A stretch of 24,659 nucleotides of DNA from JBBEAM01 sp040882845 (GTDB taxonomy: Bacteria; Pseudomonadota; Alphaproteobacteria; Kiloniellales; DSM-21159): positions 1 through 24,659 of the forward strand of contig JBBEAM010000017.1 of NCBI GenBank assembly GCA_040882845.1. The letters are read 5' to 3'. The translations under genes were made by a program, and so were the position numbers. Shown here in pieces: positions 16,324 through 22,999 of the stretch (positions within the stretch are counted from its first letter, which is position 1; the number at the start of each line of letters is the position of its first letter). The notes beneath the pieces are model-generated. The model saw only the letters and a program-made list of their open reading frames with translations. It was not told where the DNA came from and made no database searches.

Positions 16324-16794
16324 ATGCCGCGGCGCAGCCTCGAAACCGCGACCGGCCGCGTCACGCTCACCGAAAAGGACGGCGCCATCGCCGGGCTGAC
16401 CTGGGGCGGCGCGCAGTGCGACGAAGACTCGCCGCTTCTGCGCCGGGCCATAGCCCAGCTGGAAGACTACTTTGCCGGAAGGCTGCAGGTTTTCGACCTG
16501 CCCCTCGAACCGGCGGGCAACGGCCTGCAGCAGGCGGTCTGGCGGGAGATGCGGGCGATCCCCTTCGGCGAGACGCGGACCTACGGCGAGATCGCCACGG
16601 CGGTTGGCAACCTGCCGCAGCCGGTCGGCCAGGCCTGCGGCGCCAACCCGATTCCGGTGCTGATCCCCTGCCACCGGGTGGTTGCGGCCGGCGGCGGCAG
16701 CGGCGGCTTCAGCGCGCCGGGCGGACTCGAGACCAAGTACAGCCTGCTGAAGCTCGAGGGCGCGCGCTTCGCCTATCAACCCAAGCTCCTATGA
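16324..16794 (+). CDS. Methylated-DNA-protein cysteine methyltransferase-like protein (Ogt type)
   Basis: This 156-residue protein has the C-terminal alkyltransferase domain: FQ/LQQAVWREMRAIPFGETRTYGEIA (residues about 68-91), GQACGANPIPVLIPCHRVVAAGG with the acceptor Cys at 116, and GGFSAPGGLETKYSLLKLEGA. Such proteins repair O6-alkylguanine by moving the alkyl group to their own cysteine. One point is unusual. Human AGT has the arginine finger in AARAVGG, where Arg helps flip the base, whereas this protein has LPQPVGQ, with Gln about residue 99 at that place and a two-residue shortening just before. The PCHR motif is kept, so it is not an ATL protein, which would have Trp in place of Cys. 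The ATG lies two bases after the stop of the YyaL gene, so the two are surely cotranscribed. Confidence 0.88.
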   Translation: MPRRSLETATGRVTLTEKDGAIAGLTWGGAQCDEDSPLLRRAIAQLEDYFAGRLQVFDLPLEPAGNGLQQAVWREMRAIPFGETRTYGEIATAVGNLPQPVGQACGANPIPVLIPCHRVVAAGGGSGGFSAPGGLETKYSLLKLEGARFAYQPKLL

Positions 16795-16876
16795 TGGGGC
16801 GATGGGATGACAAGACCCGGTCCCGCCCCTAGAGTCCGCTGCAACGCGCAACGTTAGAGCCGAGAGGGAGGCCCGC

Positions 16877-17569
16877 ATGTCCGAGATCACGATCAAGGTG
16901 CCCGACGGCGAATTCTTCGCCTACGTGGCGGAGCCGGCGCAGACCCCGGCACCGGCCATCGTCGTCATCCAGGAAATCTTCGGCGTCAACCAGGTGATGC
17001 GCGACATCTGCGCCTGGCTGGCCGGCGCGGGCTTCATCGCCGTCTGCCCCGACCTCTTCTGGCGGATCGAGCCGGGCATCGAGCTGACCGACAAGACCGA
17101 GGAGGAATGGGCGCGCGCCTTCGAGCTGTTCGGCGCCTTCGACCCCGACAAGGGCGCCGAGGATATCCAGGCCGCGATCGCCGCGGCGCGGGTGCATCAG
17201 GGCTGCAACGGCAAGGTCGGCACGATCGGCTACTGCCTTGGCGGCAAGATGGCCTATCTCAGTGCGACGCGGACCGATAGCGACGCCTCGGTCGGCTACT
17301 ACGGCGTGCAGATCGACCAGCTGCTCGGCGAGGCTGGCAAGATCGCCAAGCCGCTGATGCTGCACATCGCCACCGAGGATCAGTTCGTACCCAAGGAAAG
17401 CCAGCAGGCGATGATCGACGGCCTCTCGGGGAACCCGCAAGCGACCCTGCACGTCTACGAAGGTAACGACCATGCTTTCGCCCGCGTCGGCGGCGCGCAC
17501 TACGACGCCGAAGCAGCCGAACGCGCCAACCGGCGCAGCCTGGATTTCCTCAAGACTCACCTCGGCTGA
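16877..17569 (+). CDS. Dienelactone hydrolase family protein
   Basis: This 230-residue alpha/beta hydrolase has the dienelactone hydrolase pattern. Glu33 is in QEIFGVN, the nucleophile Cys120 is in GYCLGG, Asp168 is in TEDQFVP, and His199 is in NDHAFAR. PDLFWRIEPG and VGYYGVQI are also family features. Dienelactone hydrolases cleave lactones in aromatic degradation, but many homologues, including this one with no catabolic neighbours, have unknown substrates. GAGGGAGG precedes the ATG. It lies 82 bases after the alkyltransferase gene and 32 before the quinone oxidoreductase gene on the same strand. Confidence 0.92.
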   Translation: MSEITIKVPDGEFFAYVAEPAQTPAPAIVVIQEIFGVNQVMRDICAWLAGAGFIAVCPDLFWRIEPGIELTDKTEEEWARAFELFGAFDPDKGAEDIQAAIAAARVHQGCNGKVGTIGYCLGGKMAYLSATRTDSDASVGYYGVQIDQLLGEAGKIAKPLMLHIATEDQFVPKESQQAMIDGLSGNPQATLHVYEGNDHAFARVGGAHYDAEAAERANRRSLDFLKTHLG

Positions 17570-17601
17570 GCCGGGGCCAATCGCACAGAAGGACGACAGC
17601 C

Positions 17602-18576
17602 ATGACTCACGCCATTCGCATGTACGAGACCGGCGGGCCCGAGGTGATGAAGTGGGAGGAGGTCGAGGTCGGCGCTCCCGGCGAGGGCGAGCTTCGCATC
17701 ACCCACAAGGCCGTCGGCCTCAACTACATCGACGTCTACCACCGCAGCGGCCTCTATCCGCTGGAGCTGCCCAGCGGCATCGGCCTGGAAGCCGCCGGGG
17801 TGGTCGAGGAGGTCGGCCCCGGGGTTAGCGACTTCGCCCCCGGCGACCGCATCGCCTATGCCTTCCCGCCGCTCGGCGCCTATTGCGAGGCGCGCTGCCT
17901 GCCGGCCGAGCATGTGGTCAAGCTGCCCGACGGCATCGGCGACGAGACCGCGGCGGCGATGATGCTGCAGGGCCTGACGGTGCACTACCTGATCCGCCGC
18001 ACCTACCGGGTGAAGCAGGGCGACACCGTGCTGCTGCACGCCGCCGCCGGCGGCGTCGGCCAGATCGCCTGCCAGTGGCTGAAGGCGCTGGGCGTCACCA
18101 CCATCGGCACGGTCGGCTCGGCCGAGAAGGCGGAGATCGCAAAGGCCCAAGGCTGCAGCCACACCATCAACTACCGCGAGGAGGACTTCGTCGCCCGGGT
18201 CAAGGAAATCACCGGGGGCGCCGGCGTGCCCGTGGTCTATGACTCCGTGGGCAAGGACACCTTCTACGGCTCTCTCGACTGCCTGGCGCCGATGGGCATG
18301 ATGGTTTCCTTCGGCAATGCCTCGGGCGCGGTCACCGAGTTCAATCCGGGCCTGCTGGCGCAGAAGGGCTCGCTGTTCCTGACCCGCCCCACCCTGATGA
18401 CCTACACCGCCAAGCGCGGCGACCTGGTGGCCGCTGCGAACGAACTGTTCGAAGTGGTCGGCAGCGGGGCCGTCAAGATCAACATCAACCAGCGCTACCC
18501 TCTCAAGGAAGCGGTGCAAGCGCATCAGGATCTCGAGGCGCGCAAGACTACCGGCAGCACGATCTTCGAAGTCTGA
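17602..18576 (+). CDS. NADPH:quinone oxidoreductase (zeta-crystallin-like)
   Basis: This 324-residue protein belongs to the zinc-independent MDR superfamily of quinone oxidoreductases. ITHKAVGLNYIDVYHRSGLYP and LPSGIGLEAAGVVEEVGPGV form the N-terminal GroES-like domain. HAAAGGVGQIACQW (residues about 146-159) is the nucleotide-binding loop of the Rossmann domain, and YDSVGKDTF and MVSFGNASG are also typical. No zinc-ligand cysteines are present. Its length and order match E. coli QorA, so reduction of quinones with NADPH in the cytoplasm is likely. The start has AGAAGGA upstream. Its stop codon lies in the stem of a 12-bp inverted repeat. Confidence 0.93.
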   Translation: MTHAIRMYETGGPEVMKWEEVEVGAPGEGELRITHKAVGLNYIDVYHRSGLYPLELPSGIGLEAAGVVEEVGPGVSDFAPGDRIAYAFPPLGAYCEARCLPAEHVVKLPDGIGDETAAAMMLQGLTVHYLIRRTYRVKQGDTVLLHAAAGGVGQIACQWLKALGVTTIGTVGSAEKAEIAKAQGCSHTINYREEDFVARVKEITGGAGVPVVYDSVGKDTFYGSLDCLAPMGMMVSFGNASGAVTEFNPGLLAQKGSLFLTRPTLMTYTAKRGDLVAAANELFEVVGSGAVKININQRYPLKEAVQAHQDLEARKTTGSTIFEV

Positions 18577-18608
18577 GCCTGCGGCGGGAGGCGGCGGGCT
18601 CAGACTTC
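18568..18608 (+). repeat. Perfect 12-bp inverted repeat spanning the quinone oxidoreductase stop codon
   Basis: GAAGTCTGAGCC at 18568-18579 is the exact reverse complement of GGCTCAGACTTC at 18597-18608, with a 17-base G-rich spacer. The first arm contains the last codons and TGA of the quinone oxidoreductase gene; the second arm ends ten bases before the ATG of the DUF2459 gene. As RNA this is a strong stem-loop. No T-run follows, so it is not a standard intrinsic terminator. It could be a Rho-type or weak terminator, a 3'-end stabiliser, or a structure that modulates translation of the next gene, whose AGGA lies just outside the stem. Confidence 0.75.
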
Positions 18609-18618
18609 AGGACGTCAA

Positions 18619-19278
18619 ATGCGAGTATCGCTTTTCCTTGCGGCCTGGCTCCTCTGCCTCTGTGGCTGCGCCGTCAGTCAATCCGCCCAGACTGCGGACG
18701 GCGAGGAAGCGGCCAGACATCGTATCTGGGTTGCGGTCTCCGGCTGGCATGCGGAAATCGTCCTGTCGCGGTCCGAGGTCGCCGCGAGCCGGCTGCTTCC
18801 GGAGGCGGCGGATTTTCCTCAGGCCGTCACTCTCCAGTTCGGCTGGGGCGACCGCCGCTACTACACCGCCGAAGACAAATCCCTCGGGCTGGCGCTCGAG
18901 GCCGCGTTGCGCCCCTCGCCGTCGGTCCTGCATGTCGCCGGTTTCGTGGAGCCGCCGGAACGCCGCTATCCGCCCGACAAGCTGCTGAGCCTGATGTTGA
19001 CCGAGGCAGAGTTTCGCCGGCTGCTGCGGGCCATTTCCGGCGATTTCCTTCGGGACGGTACAGCGCCTGCGGAATCGTTTTCCGAGGGCTTGTTCGCTAA
19101 CAGCCGCTTCTACGAAGCGCGGGGCAGCTTTCATCTGTTCAACACCTGCAATACCTGGACGGCACGCAAGCTCGAGGTTGCCGGCCTCGGCCTCACATCC
19201 ACCGGAGTCGTCACGACGGGGGATCTGGCGGCACGGCTCGGGGCCTCGCTTCCTTACCCTCGGGCGTTCTCGCCGTGA
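18619..19278 (+). CDS. DUF2459 / TIGR02117 family lipoprotein
   Basis: This 219-residue protein starts MRVSLFLAAWLLCLCGCAVSQ, a signal peptide with a lipobox-like LCGC (Cys17; the -2 Cys is unusual). The body has VSGWHAEIVLS, FGWGDRRYYT and FHLFNTCNTWTARKLEVAG, the hallmarks of the DUF2459 family (TIGR02117), which also occurs near urease genes in some bacteria. The conserved GWH, GWGD and NTCN-W residues suggest an enzymatic cleft, and a cysteine-protease-like role has been considered for such proteins, but this is unproven. It should be an envelope lipoprotein. The ATG has AGGACG upstream, immediately after a hairpin. It converges with the usp gene over 42 bases. Confidence 0.83.
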   Translation: MRVSLFLAAWLLCLCGCAVSQSAQTADGEEAARHRIWVAVSGWHAEIVLSRSEVAASRLLPEAADFPQAVTLQFGWGDRRYYTAEDKSLGLALEAALRPSPSVLHVAGFVEPPERRYPPDKLLSLMLTEAEFRRLLRAISGDFLRDGTAPAESFSEGLFANSRFYEARGSFHLFNTCNTWTARKLEVAGLGLTSTGVVTTGDLAARLGASLPYPRAFSP

Positions 19279-19320
19279 GCCTGCGCAGTTCGTTCGCTTG
19301 CGTACTGAGAGAGCCAGCGA

Positions 19321-20238
19321 TTAGTGGGCCAGGAAGACAGGTGTCGCGGCCGCGTGATTAAGCACATGCTGAGTCGCGCCGCCCTTGAGCTTCTCGCGCA
19401 GCGGGCCCCGTGTGTAGGCGCCCATGATCAGCAGGCTGAACTCGCCATCCGAGGCTTCGCCAAGAATTGTTTCCCCTACGCTCAGCGACCGGGAAAGCCG
19501 ATCGTTGTATGTGGCCTCGATACCATGACAGGCGAGATAATGAAGCAGCTTGGCCCGCATCGCTTCGCTGCCTGCCGGCGCATCGACGGTTAGAATTTCC
19601 ACCGATTCCGCCTGTTCCAGGAAGGGTAAGGCTGCCGAAACCGCATGCCATGCCTGCAGGCCGCCATCCCAGGCAATGATCATCCGGCCTAGCGCACCGT
19701 TGCTTGCACGCTTATGCGACGGCGGCATGATAAGCACCGGCTTCCAAGTTTTGGTCAGGGTCCGCTTCGCCGCTTTCCCGGCATCCTTTACCGTGCTGGG
19801 AACCGGAAGGACGACGAGATCGTGCCCGATGGCTTCACGGTCGACAACTTCGTCCAGGCTGCCCCGCTCCGCTTGCCAGGAGGCTGCGGGCAACTTGTCG
19901 CCATCCGCCGCTTCCGCGAACTCGACACCGGCGGCGTTGCATCGAGTCCGGAATGCCTCCCTCGCCCGTGCCTGAATCTGTTCCGCAGGGTCGGGTGGCG
20001 AGTTGGAGCCCGGCATCCGCGCGGGGGTGGAAGCTCCAAGCGCCTCCTGCGGCATCATGTTCGAAGAAATCGGGTTCGGCGCCGGCTTGGAGCTATCCTT
20101 CACCTCTGAGACCAGGAGGCCCCGGACATAGCCGCCACTACGTTTGGCATGGTCGATAGCGAACTGACAGGCCGCTTGCGACGCGGTCGCGTCGGCAGCA
20201 CGGGCTGGAATTGCGACCATTGTCGATTTGTAGCTCAT
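19321..20238 (-). CDS. Universal stress protein, tandem UspA domains
   Basis: This 305-residue protein is organised as two UspA-like halves. The first half begins MSYKSTMVAIPARAADATASQAACQFAIDHA and has HDLVVLPVPST but no clear ATP-binding glycine motif. The second, from about residue 184, has GRMIIAWDGGLQAWHAVSAALPFL and ends LLIMGAYTRGPLREKLKGGATQHVLNHAAATPVFLAH. There GxxxxG and a later GGxT give a partial nucleotide-binding motif. Such proteins accumulate under starvation, oxidative or envelope stress; how they act is poorly known. The ATG has GGAGAG six bases upstream. It follows the DUF4168 gene on the same strand after 76 bases with an intervening hairpin, so it may share that gene's ECF-type promoter. 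Confidence 0.9.
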   Translation of the reverse strand: MSYKSTMVAIPARAADATASQAACQFAIDHAKRSGGYVRGLLVSEVKDSSKPAPNPISSNMMPQEALGASTPARMPGSNSPPDPAEQIQARAREAFRTRCNAAGVEFAEAADGDKLPAASWQAERGSLDEVVDREAIGHDLVVLPVPSTVKDAGKAAKRTLTKTWKPVLIMPPSHKRASNGALGRMIIAWDGGLQAWHAVSAALPFLEQAESVEILTVDAPAGSEAMRAKLLHYLACHGIEATYNDRLSRSLSVGETILGEASDGEFSLLIMGAYTRGPLREKLKGGATQHVLNHAAATPVFLAH

Positions 20239-20272
20239 AGTTTGCTCTCCGCTTCGCTATCCGGGTCCGGGC

Positions 20273-20298
20273 GGCCCGCCGCAGCTATGCGGCAGGCC
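20273..20298 (-). repeat. Intercistronic hairpin between DUF4168 and usp genes
   Basis: GGCC-C-GCCGCA-GCTA-TGCGGC-A-GGCC folds into a ten-pair stem with one internal mismatch and a four-base loop. It lies 17 bases past the DUF4168 stop and about 35 bases before the usp start on the minus strand. No T-run follows it. It may act as a processing or partial-termination site that sets different levels of the two proteins. Confidence 0.5.
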
Positions 20299-20314
20299 GA
20301 ATCGGACGTTCTAT

Positions 20315-20755
20315 CTAGTTCCCGTGCTCACTGCGGTAGTCCTGCACGATGCTAGAGATTTCCGGATTGTTTTCGGCTGCGTCGAAGATTTGATTGTACT
20401 CCTCGACGGTCAGCCCCTCATCCCGGACCGCTGCGGTCATTTCCTCGATGGCCTGGTTTCTGAGTTCCTCGCCTTGCTCTGCGCTGTCCGCCTCGGCGAT
20501 CCGCGGCATCCACTTCTCGTTGACTTCCTGTACCTGCAGCGAAGCTACGGCGAAGGCCTCCAGTTGATCGCGGCTGAACTCCGCCTGCGCCAAGCGATCC
20601 TCCTGCGCAGTTTCATCGGCGCTCCCGGCAGAGAGGGCGGGTACCGCCGCCACCGCCGCCAGAAGCAGGAATGCGACGCTGGCAGTCAGGAGCAGGTAAA
20701 ACCGAAACTTGGCGTCTCCGCGGAAGTCCCTGCTCTCGAATGCTTGATCTTTCAC
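20315..20755 (-). CDS. DUF4168 family membrane-anchored protein
   Basis: This 146-residue protein has a single N-terminal hydrophobic segment (FYLLLTASVAFLLLAAVAAVPAL, about residues 18-42), acting as a signal or anchor. The exported domain follows: FSRDQLEAFAVASLQVQEVNEKWMPRIAEAD, then MTAAVRDEGLTVEEYNQIFDAAENNPEI. This is the DUF4168 pattern, a small helical envelope domain of unknown function. The frame allows upstream ATGs at 20842 and 20770, but the GTG at 20755 has AAGGAG six bases upstream, so I use it. An ECF-type promoter (GGAAC at 20840-20836, CGTC at 20818-20815) lies about 60 bases upstream. The ATG at 20842 would lie before this promoter and is excluded if the promoter is real. 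Confidence 0.8.
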   Translation of the reverse strand: MKDQAFESRDFRGDAKFRFYLLLTASVAFLLLAAVAAVPALSAGSADETAQEDRLAQAEFSRDQLEAFAVASLQVQEVNEKWMPRIAEADSAEQGEELRNQAIEEMTAAVRDEGLTVEEYNQIFDAAENNPEISSIVQDYRSEHGN

Positions 20756-20814
20756 GCTGATCTCCTTCATTTCGTTTGTCTGAGCGCTGTGTCGGAAAGA
20801 CACTGCGGTATACC

Positions 20815-20840
20815 GACGGACGGAGATCGCAATAGGTTCC
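20815..20840 (-). promoter_or_regulatory. ECF-type promoter of DUF4168 (GGAAC-N17-CGTC)
   Basis: On the minus strand GGAAC (20840-20836), 17 bases, then CGTC (20818-20815), preceded by C so that the -10 reads CCGTC. Transcription would start near 20807, leaving about 50 bases of leader before the GTG start. Spacing and both boxes are identical to the elements before the ECF sigma gene and the PRC-barrel gene. The form fits ECF-sigma promoters in general, including the EcfG consensus GGAAC-N16/17-CGTT. Confidence 0.75.
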
Positions 20841-20912
20841 ATCGTGATCGCGAACTTGATAGCCCGTAGGCTGCGCCCTTAAGCGCAATGGCGGCAGCCG
20901 GACAGGGTAAAG

Positions 20913-20938
20913 GGAACTTTTTTTGCGGCCGGGCCGTC
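20913..20938 (+). promoter_or_regulatory. ECF-type promoter of the ECF sigma gene (GGAAC-N17-CGTC)
   Basis: GGAAC at 20913-20917, 17 bases beginning with seven T, then CGTC at 20935-20938, again preceded by C. Transcription would begin near 20945, about 54 bases before the TTG start at 20999. It is divergent from the DUF4168 promoter about 75 bases away. The same sigma factor could therefore control its own gene and its neighbours. Confidence 0.75.
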
Positions 20939-20998
20939 TGTTTTGCTGGATTGCGGCCTCGTGCCGCCGATGCGATCGAGGGAGAGGCGGAAAAAAGC

Positions 20999-21511
20999 TT
21001 GGATGAACTCAAATGGATGATCGCGCGGCAGATTCCACATCTGAGGCGCTACGCCATCGTCCTGACGAAAAACGAAACGCAGGCTGACGATCTCGTACAG
21101 GACTGCCTGGAACGGGGTCTGCGCAAACGGCATCTTTGGCACCGCACCGGCAGCCTGCGGAGCTGGTTGTTCCGGATGCTCTACCGAACGCATATCGACC
21201 GCCAACGCAGCCGGCGGCGGGAGGATGTCCCTGTCGAAGCCGGGGTTATGGACGCCGCCGTGACACAGCCGCCGGAGCAGGAGCATGTCGTCGAACTGCG
21301 GAACATTGCCGAAGCGTTGGATCGATTGCCCGGAGACCAGCGGGCCACGGTGCTCCTCGTCGCACTCGAAGGTTTTGCCTATGACGAGGTCGCTGAGATC
21401 ATGAACGTTCCCGTCGGCACGGTGCGGTCACGCCTCTCTAGGGGCAGGCAGACTTTACGCGAACTCCTGAGGCGGGACGTGCCTCAGCGAATCCTGAGGA
21501 GAGTGAAATGA
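20999..21511 (+). CDS. ECF family RNA polymerase sigma factor
   Basis: This 170-residue sigma factor has region 2 (IPHLRRYAIVLTKNETQADDLVQDCLERGL, then GSLRSWLFRMLYRTHIDRQRSRRRE) and region 4 (LPGDQRATVLLVALEGFAYDEVAEIMNVPVGTVRSRLSRGRQTLREL, with its helix-turn-helix), joined by a short linker. It lacks region 3, as ECF sigmas do. The frame is open back to an ATG at 20888, but that ATG is upstream of the ECF-type promoter at 20913-20938 and its extra residues have no family likeness. TTG at 20999 with GAGG upstream (11 bases) gives the usual length; ATG at 21017 is the alternative. Its stop overlaps the anti-sigma ATG (ATGA at 21508-21511), so the two are coupled. The region 4 sequence is not obviously EcfG, and no NepR or PhyR is nearby. 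Confidence 0.92.
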   Translation: MDELKWMIARQIPHLRRYAIVLTKNETQADDLVQDCLERGLRKRHLWHRTGSLRSWLFRMLYRTHIDRQRSRRREDVPVEAGVMDAAVTQPPEQEHVVELRNIAEALDRLPGDQRATVLLVALEGFAYDEVAEIMNVPVGTVRSRLSRGRQTLRELLRRDVPQRILRRVK

Positions 21512-22437
21512 GCCAAGAGCACCTCAAGATCACCGAACTCGACCTCTTGGCCTATGCAGACGGCTTCCTGGATTCCGACCCAGGGCGGAAGGCCGAGGTC
21601 GAACGCCACCTCGAGGAGAACCCCGAGGCGGCCGCCTATGTCGAGGAGATCCTGGCGCAGAATGCGGAGATTCGCGAAGCCTATGGCGCCCTGCTTTCCA
21701 AGCCGGTCCCCGAGAAATTCAACAGTCTCCTGTTCGCCGAGCGCAGCGGAATCCAGCACAATCGTCTTGCGAGGGCCGCGGCGGTCTTCGTGCTGCTCGC
21801 GGCATCCGCTGCGGGGGGGTGGCTGCTGGGACACGAAAACAGTGCGCAGCAAGCCGCCTTGGAGGACTTCGTCAAGCAGGCCGCTTCCTCGCACCAGATC
21901 GCGGCTTCCGAAAGCGGGATCCCTGACGGGACCGAAGTGCAAGGTCCAACCCAGCCTCTCGGGTGGTTAACCGAGCGGATTTCGTTGGAGCTGCAGGCGC
22001 CGAACCTTACCGCCTCCGGCTATGACCTTGTCGCGAAGAAGCGGCTGGGCCCGGACCGCGATCCTACGGTGCAGTTGATCTATAGCAGCCGGAATGGGAC
22101 GAAGATGAATCTCTTCCTGCGTCCGCGGTGGGAGGACACCGAAGGCGCACTGCGAAGCGCAACGGTCGGCGAACGGGCCGTGATGTATTGGCTCGAAGGC
22201 CCGCTTGCGCTCGCTATGACGGTCGATGCGCCGGAAACTGCAGCCCGGACTCTCGCGCAGTCTGTTCGGGAGGCGTTTAACAGGGCGCGCTTGAACGAAC
22301 GCGCTCCCGCGACGGCCTTGTCTCCTGCTGTTCCGTCGTCAACGACGGGACAGGCTCTCGACGATGAGTTGCAAGGGCCGTCACGGCCTGCCACGCCCAG
22401 CAGGGAGCAGGGCGAGCCGGCTTCGCAGATTAATTAG
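21508..22437 (+). CDS. Transmembrane anti-sigma factor
   Basis: This 309-residue protein begins with an anti-sigma-like cytoplasmic region: ITELDLLAYADGFLDSDPGRKAEVERHLEENPEAAAYVEEI, then QNAEIREAYGALLSKPVPEKF. Helix pattern and spacing match the families that hold an ECF sigma factor inactive, but the zinc Cys residues of classic ZAS domains are missing. One membrane segment (RAAAVFVLLAASAAGGWLLG) lies near residues 90-110. The C-terminal periplasmic part (LTASGYDLVAKKRLG, VQLIYSSRNGTKMNLFLRPRW, GERAVMYWLEGPLALAMTVDA) resembles the extracytoplasmic parts of such regulators, followed by a flexible tail rich in Ser, Pro and Thr. It starts inside the sigma gene stop codon. The signal it senses is unknown, but should act at the envelope. 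Confidence 0.85.
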   Translation: MSQEHLKITELDLLAYADGFLDSDPGRKAEVERHLEENPEAAAYVEEILAQNAEIREAYGALLSKPVPEKFNSLLFAERSGIQHNRLARAAAVFVLLAASAAGGWLLGHENSAQQAALEDFVKQAASSHQIAASESGIPDGTEVQGPTQPLGWLTERISLELQAPNLTASGYDLVAKKRLGPDRDPTVQLIYSSRNGTKMNLFLRPRWEDTEGALRSATVGERAVMYWLEGPLALAMTVDAPETAARTLAQSVREAFNRARLNERAPATALSPAVPSSTTGQALDDELQGPSRPATPSREQGEPASQIN

Positions 22438-22462
22438 CGAAGGACGTTCCGAAAAAATCCTT

Positions 22463-22488
22463 GGAACCATTTCTCGCGACTGACCGTC
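22463..22488 (+). promoter_or_regulatory. ECF-type promoter of the PRC-barrel gene (GGAAC-N17-CGTC)
   Basis: GGAAC at 22463-22467, 17 bases, then CGTC at 22485-22488, again preceded by C. It sits just after the anti-sigma gene stop (22437) and about 60 bases before the PRC-barrel ATG. The transcript leader would include a 7-bp GC hairpin at 22509-22527 (CGCCGAC/GTCGGCG) and then AAGGAGG at 22534-22540. This is the third element with the same boxes and spacing. Confidence 0.75.
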
Positions 22489-22508
22489 CTTTCAACAATC
22501 GATGACAG

Positions 22509-22527
22509 CGCCGACCGAGCGTCGGCG
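22509..22527 (+). repeat. Leader hairpin before the PRC-barrel gene
   Basis: CGCCGAC at 22509-22515 and GTCGGCG at 22521-22527 form a perfect seven-pair stem with a five-base loop, CGAGC. It lies between the ECF-type promoter and the AAGGAGG of the PRC-barrel gene, and ends six bases before that site. Three T follow, too few for a standard terminator. It could stabilise the transcript or slow ribosome entry. Confidence 0.45.
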
Positions 22528-22546
22528 TTTGGAAAGGAGGATCGTC

Positions 22547-22999
22547 ATGCAAAGCAGATTCGCCACCGCTTTCGCGGTTTCAATTTTTCTCGCTGGTCCT
22601 GCCTTTGCCCAGGAGAACCAGGGCGGGATCATGACAGAACAGCAGAGCGAGCAGGAGCTTTCTGAAAAGTACATCGGTTCTTCGGTGTTCTCCGGACAGG
22701 GAGAGAACACGGAATCGGTCGGTAAGATTTCGGCCCTGATTTTCAACGAGAACGACGAAATCGTGGGCGCGGTGGTCGATGTCGGGGGCTTTCTCGGTAT
22801 CGGCGCCAAGCCCGTGGGCATCGATTGGAACCTATTGACCATGGAAACCATCGCGGATTCCAACGTCTTCACAACCTCGATGGCGCGTGAGGATTTCGAG
22901 CAGGCGCCCGAGTTCAAGGACAAGGCGGCGCAGCGTGCCGAACAGCAGCGCCAGGAAATGGAAGCCGAGCAAGAGTCGACCACCGGCACGACCTACTGA
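22547..22999 (+). CDS. Secreted PRC-barrel domain protein
   Basis: This 150-residue protein has a Sec signal peptide (MQSRFATAFAVSIFLAGPAFA, cleaved before QENQ). A PRC-barrel follows: LSEKYIGSSVFSGQGENTESVGKISALIFNENDEIVGAVVDVGGFLGIGAKPVGIDWNLL, read as a beta sheet about residues 44-103. A charged C-terminal helix (FEQAPEFKDKAAQRAEQQRQEMEAEQ) and a short Thr-rich tail end the protein. PRC-barrels are found in ribosome maturation factors and photosynthetic reaction centres; secreted stand-alone copies are common in alphaproteobacteria but have no assigned function. The ATG has AAGGAGG at six bases. It is probably part of the ECF regulon through its own promoter. Confidence 0.88.
   Translation: MQSRFATAFAVSIFLAGPAFAQENQGGIMTEQQSEQELSEKYIGSSVFSGQGENTESVGKISALIFNENDEIVGAVVDVGGFLGIGAKPVGIDWNLLTMETIADSNVFTTSMAREDFEQAPEFKDKAAQRAEQQRQEMEAEQESTTGTTY

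Noticed and set aside
20318..20322. Further GGAAC on the minus strand before usp
   Set aside because: It lies in the last codons of DUF4168, and no CGTC or CGTT is found 16-17 bases downstream.
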